From NCBI GenBank assembly GCA_002422955.1, contig DITY01000237.1, positions 32,515-52,473 on the forward strand: a DNA stretch of 19,959 bases, written 5' to 3'. Positions 1-8,252 of the stretch are shown piece by piece (position 1 is the first letter of the stretch; each line of letters begins with the position of its first letter). Origin of the DNA: Planctomycetaceae bacterium UBA6172. GTDB lineage: Bacteria > Planctomycetota > Planctomycetia > Pirellulales > Pirellulaceae. Made by a program: the position numbers and the translations under genes. The notes under the pieces were generated by a model, which worked only from the letters and a program-made list of their open reading frames with translations, was not told the origin of the DNA and did not search any database.

Positions 1-6
1 CAACGG

Positions 7-966
7 CTAGGCGACGGTTGTCAGGAAGGCATCCAGTTCGGCGGCGGTGGCCGCGTCCAGTCGATAGTCCAGCGAACCGACGATCCCGGCGACTTGTTCC
101 GGCGTGCGAATACCAACGATTGCCCCGGTGACCGCCGGATGTCGCAAAACCCACGCGATGGCGACCTCGCCCGGCGTGCGCCCGACGCGGCGAGCGACCT
201 CGATCACCTTGTCCGCGATCTTCAAATTGCGGGTCAGCAACGGTTCTTGAAACTGAGCGTTGCGTGTTCGCCAGTCGTCGGTGGGCAGGCTTTCGATCCG
301 TTGGCGGGTCATCGCCCCGGTCAGCATGCCCGACCCCATCGGCGAGTAGGCCAGCACGCCGATCGACTGCGATGCGACGTACGGCAAGACCTCAGCTTCG
401 ATCTCGCGGCGGATCATGGAATAGGGCGGTTGCAAGGACGTGATCGGTGCGATCTCCGCGATCCGCCGCAGTTGGGCCACGTCGAAATTGGAAACCCCGA
501 TCCAGCGCACCTTCCCCTCCTGCCGCAACGCCGCCAGAGTACTCCAGCCCTCTTCGATATCAGCGTCCGGTTCCGGCCAGTGGATTTGGTACAAGTCGAT
601 CGTCTCGACCCGTAACCGCCGGAGGCTGTTTTCACATTCCTGGCGGATCGAGGCGGCCTTCAGCACTTTGACGATCTGACCGTCGCGATCCCAACTCCGC
701 TCGCACTTCGTGAACACGTAGGGCTTCGGGCCGGAATAGCTCTGCAGCGCCGACGCCACCACCTCTTCGGAATGCCCGAGCCCATACACGGCGGCGGTAT
801 CGATCCAGTTGATGCCGGCATCGAGCGCCGCGTGGATCGCCCGCTCGCTCACGCGGTCGTCCTGGTCACTCCAGGAAAACGCCCAACCGGGGCCGCCGAT
901 CGCCCAAGCGCCGATTCCGATCGCGGTGATCCGCAGGTCCGAATTCCCCAACCGCCTCGTTTCCAT
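7..966 (-). CDS. Aldo/keto reductase family oxidoreductase
   Basis: A 319-residue NAD(P)H-dependent aldo/keto reductase, predicted to be a cytoplasmic (beta/alpha)8 barrel that reduces aldehydes or ketones; the substrate is not predictable. The catalytic tetrad is visible: Asp56 and Tyr61 in the DTAAVYG motif, Lys87 in VFTKCE and His129 in YQIHW. The C-terminal part has the usual cofactor-phosphate region (GAIVGIRTPEQV), as in the YajO/MocA-like group of plant and bacterial reductases. The ATG at 966 is chosen because AAGGGTGA lies just upstream; an in-frame TTG at 981 would add five residues unlike family N-termini. The gene ends in TAG. It stands alone, downstream of and in the same direction as the ZIP transporter, with 111 bp between them, so co-transcription is possible but not shown. 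Confidence 0.93.
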   Translation of the reverse strand: METRRLGNSDLRITAIGIGAWAIGGPGWAFSWSDQDDRVSERAIHAALDAGINWIDTAAVYGLGHSEEVVASALQSYSGPKPYVFTKCERSWDRDGQIVKVLKAASIRQECENSLRRLRVETIDLYQIHWPEPDADIEEGWSTLAALRQEGKVRWIGVSNFDVAQLRRIAEIAPITSLQPPYSMIRREIEAEVLPYVASQSIGVLAYSPMGSGMLTGAMTRQRIESLPTDDWRTRNAQFQEPLLTRNLKIADKVIEVARRVGRTPGEVAIAWVLRHPAVTGAIVGIRTPEQVAGIVGSLDYRLDAATAAELDAFLTTVA

Positions 967-1027
967 CCCGTCACCCTTCAATCCGCTATCGAGAAAAATC
1001 CGCCGTCCAGAACTCCAGAACTTCCAA

Positions 1028-1068
1028 CCTGACCACCCTGTCGGCCGCGGGAGCGCCGGTCGGTCAGG
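1028..1068 (-). terminator. Candidate stem-loop downstream of the ZIP gene
   Basis: CCTGACC (1028-1034) and GGTCAGG (1062-1068) form a perfect 7-bp inverted repeat, with a nested CGGC/GCCG pair (1042-1045 and 1055-1058) inside the loop. It starts 10 bp beyond the stop of the metal transporter on the minus strand. There is no clear U-run after it, so it may be a transcript 3'-end stabiliser rather than an intrinsic terminator. An 8-bp tandem duplication (CCAGAACT twice, 1007-1022) lies next to it. Confidence 0.3.
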
Positions 1069-1077
1069 CAGCGCCAG

Positions 1078-2130
1078 TTACGGCGCGGCGCCGTCCCCGG
1101 TCGACCCACCGCCAACGGACAACGCGCGGTCCGCGGCCGTCGGGGTCACGCGGAGTCGTTCCTCCAAGGGCAGCCGTGCGGAACTCGCCGGTGCGTGCTC
1201 GTGAGCCGCGGGCTCATGTTCATGCTCATCATGATTGTGCGAATGCCCCGGCAGGCTCTCGATCCCGATCGCCAGTAAAATCCCTAGCGCCAGCGCGGTG
1301 GTCAACTTGAAACGATCATGGTCATGGAACTGAACCTCGGGCAGCAAGTCGGCGAGCGCGATGCAAATGAAGAAGCCCGCCGACAGCGCCAGGCCATAGC
1401 CCAGCACGCTTTCGCCGAGCCCCCAGTGCGTCACACCGAGATAAAAAATCGCTGCCCCGAGCGGACAACAGAGCGAAAAGGCGAGGTTGACCAACGCCCT
1501 CTGGGTCGGAGACCAGCCCCCGGAGGCCATCACCGATCCGATCGCGAACGCGTCGAGCGGTTTGTGCAGCGCGACCGCGAGGAACGTACCCAAGCCGGCA
1601 AGCCCCAACCAGGCGCCATGTCCCGCATCCGCCGTCACGCTGGCCCCCAAGGCCACGCCGTCCATCACCGTATGCAGACCGAGCCCGAAAAACATCCCGA
1701 TCCAGTTGAGACTGCGAGGGCGGGCGTGATCGTGTTCCGAATGCCCCCCCCCGTGGCCGCAACCGTCATGGGCGGCGGCAGGCCCCCCCGCCGCGATCGC
1801 CAAGTGGGAACCCGGGTCCCGAGGCAGCGGGGCATCGATCGCGACGGGCAACTCGCCATGCGAATGGACATGAAAGACTCTCAACAACACGAACATCAAC
1901 AGCACGCCAACGAGCATCGAGGCCCCGACCTGGCTCGTCGACTCGATCCATTCGAACGAATGGGGGAGCAGGTGCAGCGTGGCAATCCCCAGCATCAGCC
2001 CGGCCACAAAGCTCATCAGCAACTGGGTCCGCAGGTGAGTCATGCGGACGAACGTCGGCAACCAACCACCACCGACCGATGCCGCCACAATCAAAACGCA
2101 GTAGGCGGTCAGCAGCCAAGCGATCAACAT
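1078..2130 (-). CDS. ZIP-family metal (zinc) transporter, His-rich
   Basis: A polytopic inner-membrane ZIP-family divalent metal transporter of about 350 residues. Hydrophobic segments occur near residues 2-20, 38-58, 68-86, 142-166, 174-200, 212-232, 242-264 and 276-293. A histidine-rich cytoplasmic loop (about 121-135, HDGC then repeated H/G) and a His-rich C-terminal tail (about 296-312) are likely metal sensors or chelators. The TM4 motif is H153-TVM-D157-G and the TM5 motif is H189-KPL-D193, which differs from the canonical HExPHE binuclear site. The start at ATG 2130 gives an N-terminus (MLIAWLLTAY) that enters the membrane at once; the open frame extends back to 2277, but that extension is polar, lacks family character and overlaps the likely promoter. 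It is divergent from a Fur-family regulator, which suggests metal-dependent control. The substrate (Zn2+ or another metal) is inferred. Confidence 0.85.
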   Translation of the reverse strand: MLIAWLLTAYCVLIVAASVGGGWLPTFVRMTHLRTQLLMSFVAGLMLGIATLHLLPHSFEWIESTSQVGASMLVGVLLMFVLLRVFHVHSHGELPVAIDAPLPRDPGSHLAIAAGGPAAAHDGCGHGGGHSEHDHARPRSLNWIGMFFGLGLHTVMDGVALGASVTADAGHGAWLGLAGLGTFLAVALHKPLDAFAIGSVMASGGWSPTQRALVNLAFSLCCPLGAAIFYLGVTHWGLGESVLGYGLALSAGFFICIALADLLPEVQFHDHDRFKLTTALALGILLAIGIESLPGHSHNHDEHEHEPAAHEHAPASSARLPLEERLRVTPTAADRALSVGGGSTGDGAAP

Positions 2131-2516
2131 CAAAGCAGTCCGGCGGAAGGCAATGGAAGGAAGGCACGACGATCGGCTGGGTCCGCACCGGGACTCGACC
2201 ATCGTGATTCCGTCGGGCGATCCCGACCTCATTACATGAATCTCGGTAAGGGAATACCTTAAGATATTGCTAGTCAAATGCGAATACGCCTGGTCCCACG
2301 CCGGTCGCTCGCTTTCGACCTTTGCCCCGTTCTTTCAATGGAAACGATCCACTATTCTGATGACTTCGCCGTTCGGGGCGTCGCTCCGACCGTTGACAGC
2401 CGAACCGTTCCGGACGAGAGTCGTTTCGACCAACCGTCTTCCGCCCCATGATCGCCCCAATGATCGCCCACGTGGGTTGGGGCCAGACCCAGACGATCGC
2501 TGCCCGCTGACCTGAA
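2131..2516. promoter_or_regulatory. Divergent control region between ZIP transporter and Fur-family gene
   Basis: About 386 bp without a supported gene. The stretch 2220-2290 is clearly more AT-rich than its surroundings and holds the candidate ZIP promoter and a small palindrome (see 2247-2277). Nearer the regulator, the decamer ATGATCGCCC occurs twice with a 12-bp period (2448-2457 and 2460-2469), and a third copy lies at 3052-3061, just past the regulator's stop. The remainder (about 2280-2440) shows nothing recognisable; the minus-strand open frame across it overlaps the regulator gene and looks like a shadow. Confidence 0.5.
2247..2277 (-). promoter_or_regulatory. Candidate ZIP promoter with overlapping palindromic operator
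   Basis: Read on the minus strand, TTGACT (2272-2277) is followed after 15 bp by TATTCC (2251-2256), a plausible but short-spaced -35/-10 pair. The putative -10 is embedded in a perfect 5-5-5 palindrome, TAAGG-GAATA-CCTTA (2247-2261). This is where a Fur/Zur-type repressor from the divergent gene could block transcription. The palindrome does not match a textbook Fur or Zur box, so the regulator assignment is inference. Confidence 0.35.
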
Positions 2517-3032
2517 ATGGAATCTCGAGACTCCCCCGCCGACAAGTCGCCCAAACGGACGCCGGCCGCCTCGCCGAGCGGACCCGTCGCGGGCGCCGAC
2601 AAGCGGGTGGCGGTCAGCGACCTGGAGCGGGCGCGGACGGACATCCGCGCGGCCGGCTTTCGTGCGACCCCGGCGCGGATCGCGACGCTCCTGGAAATTC
2701 GCAACAGCCCGTCACCGATGACCCACGCGGAGCTCGCCGATAGGCTGGCGGTGAACGGTTTCGACAAGGCGACGGCGTTCCGCAACCTGAACGATCTCGC
2801 CCAGGGCGGTCTGCTGCGGCGGACGGAACTGGGCGACCACGTATGGCGTTTCGAGGCCATCGACCCGGCGGACGACCACGACCTGGGCCATCCCCATTTC
2901 GTCTGCGTCGATTGCGGTCAGGTCACCTGCCTCGACCACATGCAACTCAACGTCGACAGCCGTCGACGCGGCAAATCCTTCGGTGAAGTCACCGAAATTC
3001 TGCTCCGTGGGCACTGCGGCCATTGTCAGTGA
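2517..3032 (+). CDS. Fur-family metal-responsive transcriptional regulator (Zur-like)
   Basis: A 171-residue Fur superfamily repressor. After a polar, probably disordered N-terminal extension (1-35), the winged-helix DNA-binding domain spans about 40-113 (FRATPARIATLLEI, then KATAFRNLNDLAQGGLL with the recognition helix). The C-terminal dimerisation and metal domain has His121, His125 and His127 followed by CVDC (Cys130/Cys133), and a second CxxC pair at the very end (CGHC, 167-170); two CxxC pairs are typical of a structural zinc site. Its position opposite a ZIP transporter suggests that it senses zinc, but Fur, PerR and Zur cannot be separated by sequence inspection alone. The ATG at 2517 follows a short intergenic stretch with only a weak Shine-Dalgarno match. 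The 35-residue extension is longer than in most family members. Confidence 0.88.
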   Translation: MESRDSPADKSPKRTPAASPSGPVAGADKRVAVSDLERARTDIRAAGFRATPARIATLLEIRNSPSPMTHAELADRLAVNGFDKATAFRNLNDLAQGGLLRRTELGDHVWRFEAIDPADDHDLGHPHFVCVDCGQVTCLDHMQLNVDSRRRGKSFGEVTEILLRGHCGHCQ

Positions 3033-3039
3033 GCGGTCA

Positions 3040-3076
3040 GGGCGCGGCCGCATGATCGCCCCCGTGGCCGCCCTTT
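3040..3076 (+). terminator. Candidate terminator after the Fur-family gene
   Basis: GGGCGCGGCC (3040-3049) can pair with GGCCGCCC (3066-3073), with a small bulge, over a 16-nt loop. The stem is followed by TTT and starts 8 bp after the regulator's stop. The U-run is short, so this is tentative. The loop contains the third copy of ATGATCGCCC. Confidence 0.35.
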
Positions 3077-3181
3077 CAGGCCCACCCTAGGCGGATTCCG
3101 CCCCGCGGCGCTGGACTCTTCCCGTCGCGTGGAAGACAATGATGGCCTTCCTCCAATCCCACCGCTCAGGCAGCCCCAGCC

Positions 3182-5524
3182 ATGCTCACCCGTTCAGCGC
3201 TCACCCGCATACCACTCGTCACCGCTTTGCTGGCCGGACTGTTGGCCTCGGGCCCGGCCGACTGGGCCTCGGCCGAGGAGCTGGCGGCGACGGCCCCCCC
3301 CGCGGATGCAAAGGCCACTGCGGATGCGAAGGCCACCGCGGACGAACCGTTGTCGGGGCACAGTTATCACGGGGAGGCCTTCAACGAAGGGCCGCGTCAA
3401 GCCGCTGAGTTGCTCCCCGGGATGGGCAACATCCAATTCCCCAGCTCGGCCAAAGAAGAGCCAACTCGGGCTTTCATCAACCAGGGCGTCGCCGCGCTGC
3501 ATGGCTTTTGGTACCTCGAGGCCGAGCGTGCCTTTCGCCAGGCCGCGACGCTCCAGCCTGACCTGGCGATCGCTTACTGGGGGATGGCGATGGCCAACGT
3601 TAACAACCCAAAGCGTGCGCGCGAGTTCATCGCCAAAGCGACGGAGCGACGGGGGCAAGCCTCGCCGCACGAGCAGCTGTACATCGACGCGCTAGCCAGC
3701 TATCTCCGCAAACCTGAGAAAGACGAGAACGACGAGCAGAAGAAAACTCGCCTGCGGAAATATATCCAAGACCTCGAAAAAATCATCGACGAGTTTCCCG
3801 ACGATATCGAAGCGCGGGCCTTCTTGGCATTGCAGCTCTGGCACGTGCGGTCCGACGTCCCGATCGCCAGCAATCGGGCCGTCAACGCGCTGATGAGCGA
3901 GGTGTTCGCCGTCAATCCGCTGCATCCCGCCCACCATTATCGGATCCACCTCTGGGACGGGGCCCTGCCGAAAAACGCGCTCGAATCCGCTGCCAAGTGC
4001 GGCCCCGCGCTGCCCGGGATCGCGCACATGTGGCACATGCCGGGGCACATCTATTCGAAGCTGAATCGCTACGAAGATGCCGTGTGGCACCAAGAGGCTT
4101 CGGCGCGAACGGATCATGCGCACATGATTCGCGCCCGTCTGATGCCCGACCAAATCCACAACTTCGCTCACAACAACGAATGGCTCGTTCGCAACTTGAT
4201 CTTCCTCGGGCGGGTGAACGAGGCGTTGAGCCAGAGTCGTGACCTGATCGCGATGCCCCGCCACCCCGCCTACAACTCGGTCTCCAAACGCGGCAGCTAT
4301 CGTTTCGGACGTCAGCGTCTGTTGCAAACGCTGACCGAATTTGAGTTGTGGGATAAGTTGATCGCCGAATCCCAAGGCCCGTTTCTGGACCCGAGCGACG
4401 ATGACGAACTGCGGGCCGAACACAAGCAGTGGGTAACCGTCGCCAAGTACTTGACCGGGGATGCCGCGGGCGCCCGCGTGGGCCATCGCGAACTGCAACG
4501 GCAGCGGCTCAAATTGGAAACCGAGATCCTCGATTTCGAAGAAGGGCTCGATGCGGTCGAGGAAGCCAAACGCAAGGAAGACAAGCGAACCGCCTCGCTC
4601 GAAAAGAACCGCAAGCAGCTCAAGGAACTGAACGAGCAAATCGCCCTCTGTGACGCGGCGGCAGGCGTAGCAGCCAAGGATGCGGCCGCGGTGACGGCTG
4701 CGCTCGGCCGCGCCAAAGGGGTCGAAGAGATCCTCGCGGCCTCTTGGACCGGCCAGGCGGGTAACAACGACGCGGCGATCGAGTCCCTGAAAAAGTTGGT
4801 CGACCAAAAGCCCGGCCAGGTCCGTCCGGTGGCGGTGCTGATCGATCGGCTGTGGCAGTCCGGCAAGCAGGATCTAGCGGTCGAACGGTTCGCCGCCCTA
4901 AGAAAATTGGCGGGAACCGCCGATCTCGACACCCCGCTGTTGGCGCGTCTGCAACCCGTGGCGGAAAAGGCGGGGCTGACCGGCGATTGGCGAATCGCTC
5001 CCGAACCCGCAAATGACATCGGGGAACGCCCGGCCTTCGATTCGCTCGGCCCTCGCTACTGGAACCCCTACGTCGCGCCCGGCTGGAAGGCGTTCACTGC
5101 CGACGAAGCACCGATCGATGAAGATGCCTATCAGGGCAAGCCGCGAATCATGATCTTCTACCTCGGTTTCGGCTGCCTGCACTGCGTCGAGCAGCTGAAG
5201 GCTTTCAACCCGAAGATCGAAGAGTTCAAGCAGCTGGGGATTGAGGTGGTCGCGATCAGCACCGAATCGGTCGCCGATCTTCGCAAAGGGATCGGAGCCT
5301 ACGGGGAAGCGTTGCCGATGACGATCTTGGCCAATCCGGACCACGACGCGTTCAAGGCGTTTCGCTGCTGGGATGATTTCGAAAACCAGCCGCTGCACGG
5401 CACGTTCTTGATCGACGCCGATGGCAAGGTGCGGTGGCAGGACATCGGCTACGAACCGTTCGACAAAGTCGACTTCCTGACGCAGGAAGCGAAACGTTTG
5501 CTGGCCATCCCCAGTCAGCGTTGA
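3182..5524 (+). CDS. Secreted TPR protein with C-terminal redoxin-like (CxxC) domain
   Basis: A 780-residue protein predicted to be exported. The N-terminus has an Arg-containing start and a hydrophobic core (LVTALLAGLLASG), with likely cleavage after ASA near residue 31. A low-complexity Ala/Asp/Thr linker (about 35-56, a repeated KATAD unit) follows. Residues about 95-390 hold helical TPR-like repeats (for example YLEAERAFRQAATLQPDLAIAYWG), as in planctomycete 'tetratricopeptide repeat protein' families, with a His-rich central part (MWHMPGHIYSKLNRYEDA). A charged coiled coil lies at about 440-495. The C-terminus (about 650-775) resembles AhpC/TSA peroxiredoxin or thioredoxin folds, with Cys665-Leu-His-Cys668 as the redox motif. 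A periplasmic thiol-redox or heme-related role is possible but unproven. It is monocistronic and convergent with the NhaC gene 30 bp downstream. Confidence 0.85.
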   Translation: MLTRSALTRIPLVTALLAGLLASGPADWASAEELAATAPPADAKATADAKATADEPLSGHSYHGEAFNEGPRQAAELLPGMGNIQFPSSAKEEPTRAFINQGVAALHGFWYLEAERAFRQAATLQPDLAIAYWGMAMANVNNPKRAREFIAKATERRGQASPHEQLYIDALASYLRKPEKDENDEQKKTRLRKYIQDLEKIIDEFPDDIEARAFLALQLWHVRSDVPIASNRAVNALMSEVFAVNPLHPAHHYRIHLWDGALPKNALESAAKCGPALPGIAHMWHMPGHIYSKLNRYEDAVWHQEASARTDHAHMIRARLMPDQIHNFAHNNEWLVRNLIFLGRVNEALSQSRDLIAMPRHPAYNSVSKRGSYRFGRQRLLQTLTEFELWDKLIAESQGPFLDPSDDDELRAEHKQWVTVAKYLTGDAAGARVGHRELQRQRLKLETEILDFEEGLDAVEEAKRKEDKRTASLEKNRKQLKELNEQIALCDAAAGVAAKDAAAVTAALGRAKGVEEILAASWTGQAGNNDAAIESLKKLVDQKPGQVRPVAVLIDRLWQSGKQDLAVERFAALRKLAGTADLDTPLLARLQPVAEKAGLTGDWRIAPEPANDIGERPAFDSLGPRYWNPYVAPGWKAFTADEAPIDEDAYQGKPRIMIFYLGFGCLHCVEQLKAFNPKIEEFKQLGIEVVAISTESVADLRKGIGAYGEALPMTILANPDHDAFKAFRCWDDFENQPLHGTFLIDADGKVRWQDIGYEPFDKVDFLTQEAKRLLAIPSQR

Positions 5525-5554
5525 AGCGAGGCACCGACGCGAGAGTCCGGCGGG

Positions 5555-7309
5555 CTACTCCAACGGACGTGGTTCGACGTCGGACTCGAATCCCGACGCT
5601 GGCCCAGCCTCGGAAGTCTGGCCGAACCAGCGGACGATTAGCACCAGGCTGCCGAGTTGCAACGGCAGCAAGACCCAGGGCGACACTCCCCAACCGACGG
5701 GGAGCGTCCCCAGCAAGACCGACAACGTCCCGACCGTCAGGGCGTAGGGCATCTGCGTGACCACGTGCGCCATGTGGTCGCAACCGCTGGCCTGCGAAGA
5801 CATGATCGTGGTGTCCGAGATCGGCGAGCAGTGATCGCCGAAAATCGCACCGGCGAGCACGCTGCCCAGCACCGCTAACAGCAACGGGTTCTCCGGCGAC
5901 ACCGTCCCCTGGGCCGCCAACAGGCCGTACGTCAGCGGCAGGACCAAGGGCACCAGCATCCCCATCGTGCCGAAACTGGTGCCCGTACAGAACGCCACCA
6001 CGCCCGCCAACACGAACGTGATGGTCGGCAGCATCTTCAGGGTCCAGGCTTGCGCCGCCAGATCGCTTTGTCCGTTCGGGTTCGCGGTCTGCTGGCCCGT
6101 GATCATCTCCCCTAAGAACACGCCGGTATAGAGCCGATGGTTACGGTCGGGAAACCGGTTCGCGGCCGTCGCCTCGATTGCCGGGCGCCCCTCCACGGGC
6201 TGATCGCCAGTCATTCGCGACAGGGCCGAGGCGAACCAGAGGATCGCGATGGCAGGGATGACCAGACCCGCCCCATGACGAATCGTACGGACCATCTCGG
6301 GCAACCGCATCAACCCCTGGACTCGGTAAATCAAGACCGCGACCGCCAATCCGCAGAGCGAGCCGTATTGGAGCGCGAACGAGGAATCGGCCGCGCCGAT
6401 GATATCGCGCAAACCGAGCGTCGCTTCGGTCCGCCCCGCGGCACGCAGCGCCGACAGGCCCGTCTGCCGAATCAAGACCATCACCATCCCCAACGTGACC
6501 AAGATCGGGACGAGCGCATTGGCCCAATGGGATGCCCGATCCGGCAACTCGATCTCGTCCACCTCCGCGGCCTGGGGCGGCGAATCGAAGTCGGTCGATC
6601 CGTAACGCTGCTTCGCGCTGCGACGCTCCGCCGCCAGCATCGGTCCGAAGTCACGCCCCGTCCAGGCGATCAACGGCACCATGACCAAAGCGCCGAGGAC
6701 ATAAAACCGATAGGGGATGCTGGCGACAAATAAGGGGACTGGAGCCAGGTCGGTGGGATTCCCGATCGCATCCAAACCCTGACGGATGAAATCGATTTCG
6801 ACGGCGACCCAGGTGGACAGCAGCGACAATCCGGCGACTGGAGCCGCGGTGGAATCGACGATGTAGGCCAGCTTTTCCCGCGAGATCCGCAGCCGATCAC
6901 AGACGGGTCGAAAGGTGTTGCCCAGCAGCAGCGAATTGGCATAGTCATCGAAAAAGATCAACATCCCCATCAGCCAGGTCGTCAACTGCCCACCCCGTCG
7001 CGACTTGGCGAACGGGGCAATCAACTGGACAAATCCCTGCATCCCACCACTGCGAATCACCAACGCGACCAACCCGCCCATCAGCATCGTGAAGCTGAAG
7101 ATCCGCAGCTTGCTGGGGTCGATGATCGTCGGCCACAGGTGGACCTCAAACAGGTCATAGGTCGCCTGGAAGAAATTGCCCCCGGCGGTGATCAGCGCCC
7201 CACAAAAAACGCCCACCAACAGTGACATCACCGCATGCCGCGTCACAATCGCCAGCGCGATCGCCACGACCGGAGGTAACAGGCTGAGCCAGCCGTAAGG
7301 GTGTTCCAT
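5555..7309 (-). CDS. NhaC-family Na+/H+ antiporter
   Basis: A polytopic inner-membrane antiporter of about 584 residues in the NhaC family. Hallmarks are the membrane-embedded acidic motif FFDDYANSLLLGN, the DSTAAPVAGLSLLSTW stretch, and the C-terminal signature GDHCSPISDTTIMSSQASGC followed by DHMAHVVTQMPYA. The family exchanges Na+ for H+ or couples organic acids to Na+, and which applies here is unknown. A polar insert near the middle (about residues 385-430, rich in charged residues) precedes the second hydrophobic half. The start is placed at ATG 7309 (MEHPYGWLSLLPP), which enters the membrane at once; the longer frame to 7393 would overlap the preceding gene and adds a basic tail without homologous character. 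It lies 40 bp after the PEP-hydrolase-family gene and is probably its operon partner. It ends in TAG. Confidence 0.92.
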   Translation of the reverse strand: MEHPYGWLSLLPPVVAIALAIVTRHAVMSLLVGVFCGALITAGGNFFQATYDLFEVHLWPTIIDPSKLRIFSFTMLMGGLVALVIRSGGMQGFVQLIAPFAKSRRGGQLTTWLMGMLIFFDDYANSLLLGNTFRPVCDRLRISREKLAYIVDSTAAPVAGLSLLSTWVAVEIDFIRQGLDAIGNPTDLAPVPLFVASIPYRFYVLGALVMVPLIAWTGRDFGPMLAAERRSAKQRYGSTDFDSPPQAAEVDEIELPDRASHWANALVPILVTLGMVMVLIRQTGLSALRAAGRTEATLGLRDIIGAADSSFALQYGSLCGLAVAVLIYRVQGLMRLPEMVRTIRHGAGLVIPAIAILWFASALSRMTGDQPVEGRPAIEATAANRFPDRNHRLYTGVFLGEMITGQQTANPNGQSDLAAQAWTLKMLPTITFVLAGVVAFCTGTSFGTMGMLVPLVLPLTYGLLAAQGTVSPENPLLLAVLGSVLAGAIFGDHCSPISDTTIMSSQASGCDHMAHVVTQMPYALTVGTLSVLLGTLPVGWGVSPWVLLPLQLGSLVLIVRWFGQTSEAGPASGFESDVEPRPLE

Positions 7310-7349
7310 GCGAGTCCGCCGAGTGGGTTTCAGGGTGGTTAGCGATTTC

Positions 7350-8192
7350 TTAAGAAGCGCTGCGGCTTCGCCGGATGCGCGTGAAGTTTTCAACCTGGGC
7401 CGTCATCGCGACCTCGGTCGGCAATCGCTCCATCGAGCTCGCCCCATAAAAGCCGTCCAGCCCCGGGAGCTGTTCTAACATGTAACGGGCGTCGTCCGGC
7501 ATGGCGATCGGCCCGCCGTGACAGAGTACGATCACATCCTCGCGGACCGCGCGGGCCGCCTCGATGATCTCCCCGACCCGCGGGACGCAATCCTCGAGCG
7601 TCAGCGCGGTTCGCGCGCCGATCGTTCCGCTGGTGGTCAGCCCCATGTGGGCAACGATGATGTCCCCCCCGGCGAGCGCCATCGCGCGCGCCTGTTCGGC
7701 ATCGAAGACGTAAGGCGAAGTCAGCAGACCCATCCGGTGCGCCGCGGCGACGCAATCGATCTCATGCCCGAACCCCATGCCGGTCTCTTCGAGATTCGCC
7801 CGAAACAGCCCGTCGATCAGCCCTACCGTGGGGAAGTTTTGAATCCCGGCAAAACCCAGTCGCCGCAAATCCTCCAAGAACGGTTCGCGGATCATGAACG
7901 GGTCGGTCGCGCACACCCCGGCCAAGACTGGGGTGTGGCGAACCGCGGTCAACACCTCGTGGGCCATCTCGACCACGACCTGATTCGCATTGCCATAGGG
8001 CATCATCCCCGCCAGCGATCCGCGGCCGGCCATTCGATAGCGGCCCGAGTTGTAGATCACGATCAGATCGATCCCGCCCGCCTCCTCGCACTTGGCACTG
8101 ATGCCCGTGCCGGCGCCGCCCCCGATGATCGGCAAACCGGCGGCGATCTTGTCGCGCAAGCGTCCCAAAATCGCCTCCCGACTTTCAGCCAT
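7350..8192 (-). CDS. Phosphoenolpyruvate hydrolase family TIM-barrel protein
   Basis: A 280-residue predicted TIM barrel of the PEP_hydrolase family (DUF2090-like naming is outdated; also called 'TIM-barrel signal transduction protein'). Family features are the N-terminal GGGAGTGISAKCEEAGG turn, the IYNSGRYRMAGRGSLAG segment, MMPYGNAN, the CATDPFM strand end, and GLTTSGTIGA with CHGGPIAMPDDA in the C-terminal half. Relatives occur alone or fused to Tm-1-like ATP-binding (UPF0261) domains; no such partner is present here. The catalytic reaction is not firmly established for the family. The start at ATG 8192 is supported by a very good GAGGAG Shine-Dalgarno seven bases upstream; the in-frame TTG at 8216 is rejected. 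It sits between the cupin gene (60 bp) and the antiporter gene (40 bp) on the same strand, suggesting one transcript. Confidence 0.88.
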   Translation of the reverse strand: MAESREAILGRLRDKIAAGLPIIGGGAGTGISAKCEEAGGIDLIVIYNSGRYRMAGRGSLAGMMPYGNANQVVVEMAHEVLTAVRHTPVLAGVCATDPFMIREPFLEDLRRLGFAGIQNFPTVGLIDGLFRANLEETGMGFGHEIDCVAAAHRMGLLTSPYVFDAEQARAMALAGGDIIVAHMGLTTSGTIGARTALTLEDCVPRVGEIIEAARAVREDVIVLCHGGPIAMPDDARYMLEQLPGLDGFYGASSMERLPTEVAMTAQVENFTRIRRSRSAS

Positions 8193-8252
8193 GTCTTCAC
8201 TCCTCGCTGTTCTCAACGGTTTTTCGTTCCCACCGACGCGGCGGACGCTAAC

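Noticed and set aside
1007..1022. Tandem duplication CCAGAACT twice.
   Set aside because: A single short duplication with no further copies or gene context; noted only as a curiosity.
1318..2262. Plus-strand frame of 314 codons opposite the ZIP transporter.
   Set aside because: Its His/Gln/Arg-rich translation mirrors the antisense of the transporter and shows no domain.
2270..2860. Minus-strand frame of 196 codons across the ZIP-Fur intergenic region.
   Set aside because: It overlaps most of the Fur-family gene, is Ser/Arg-rich and has no motif or ribosome-binding site.
3692..4807. Minus-strand frame of 371 codons opposite the TPR gene.
   Set aside because: The sense frame has a signal peptide, TPR-like repeats and a CxxC redoxin domain; the antisense frame has nothing recognisable.
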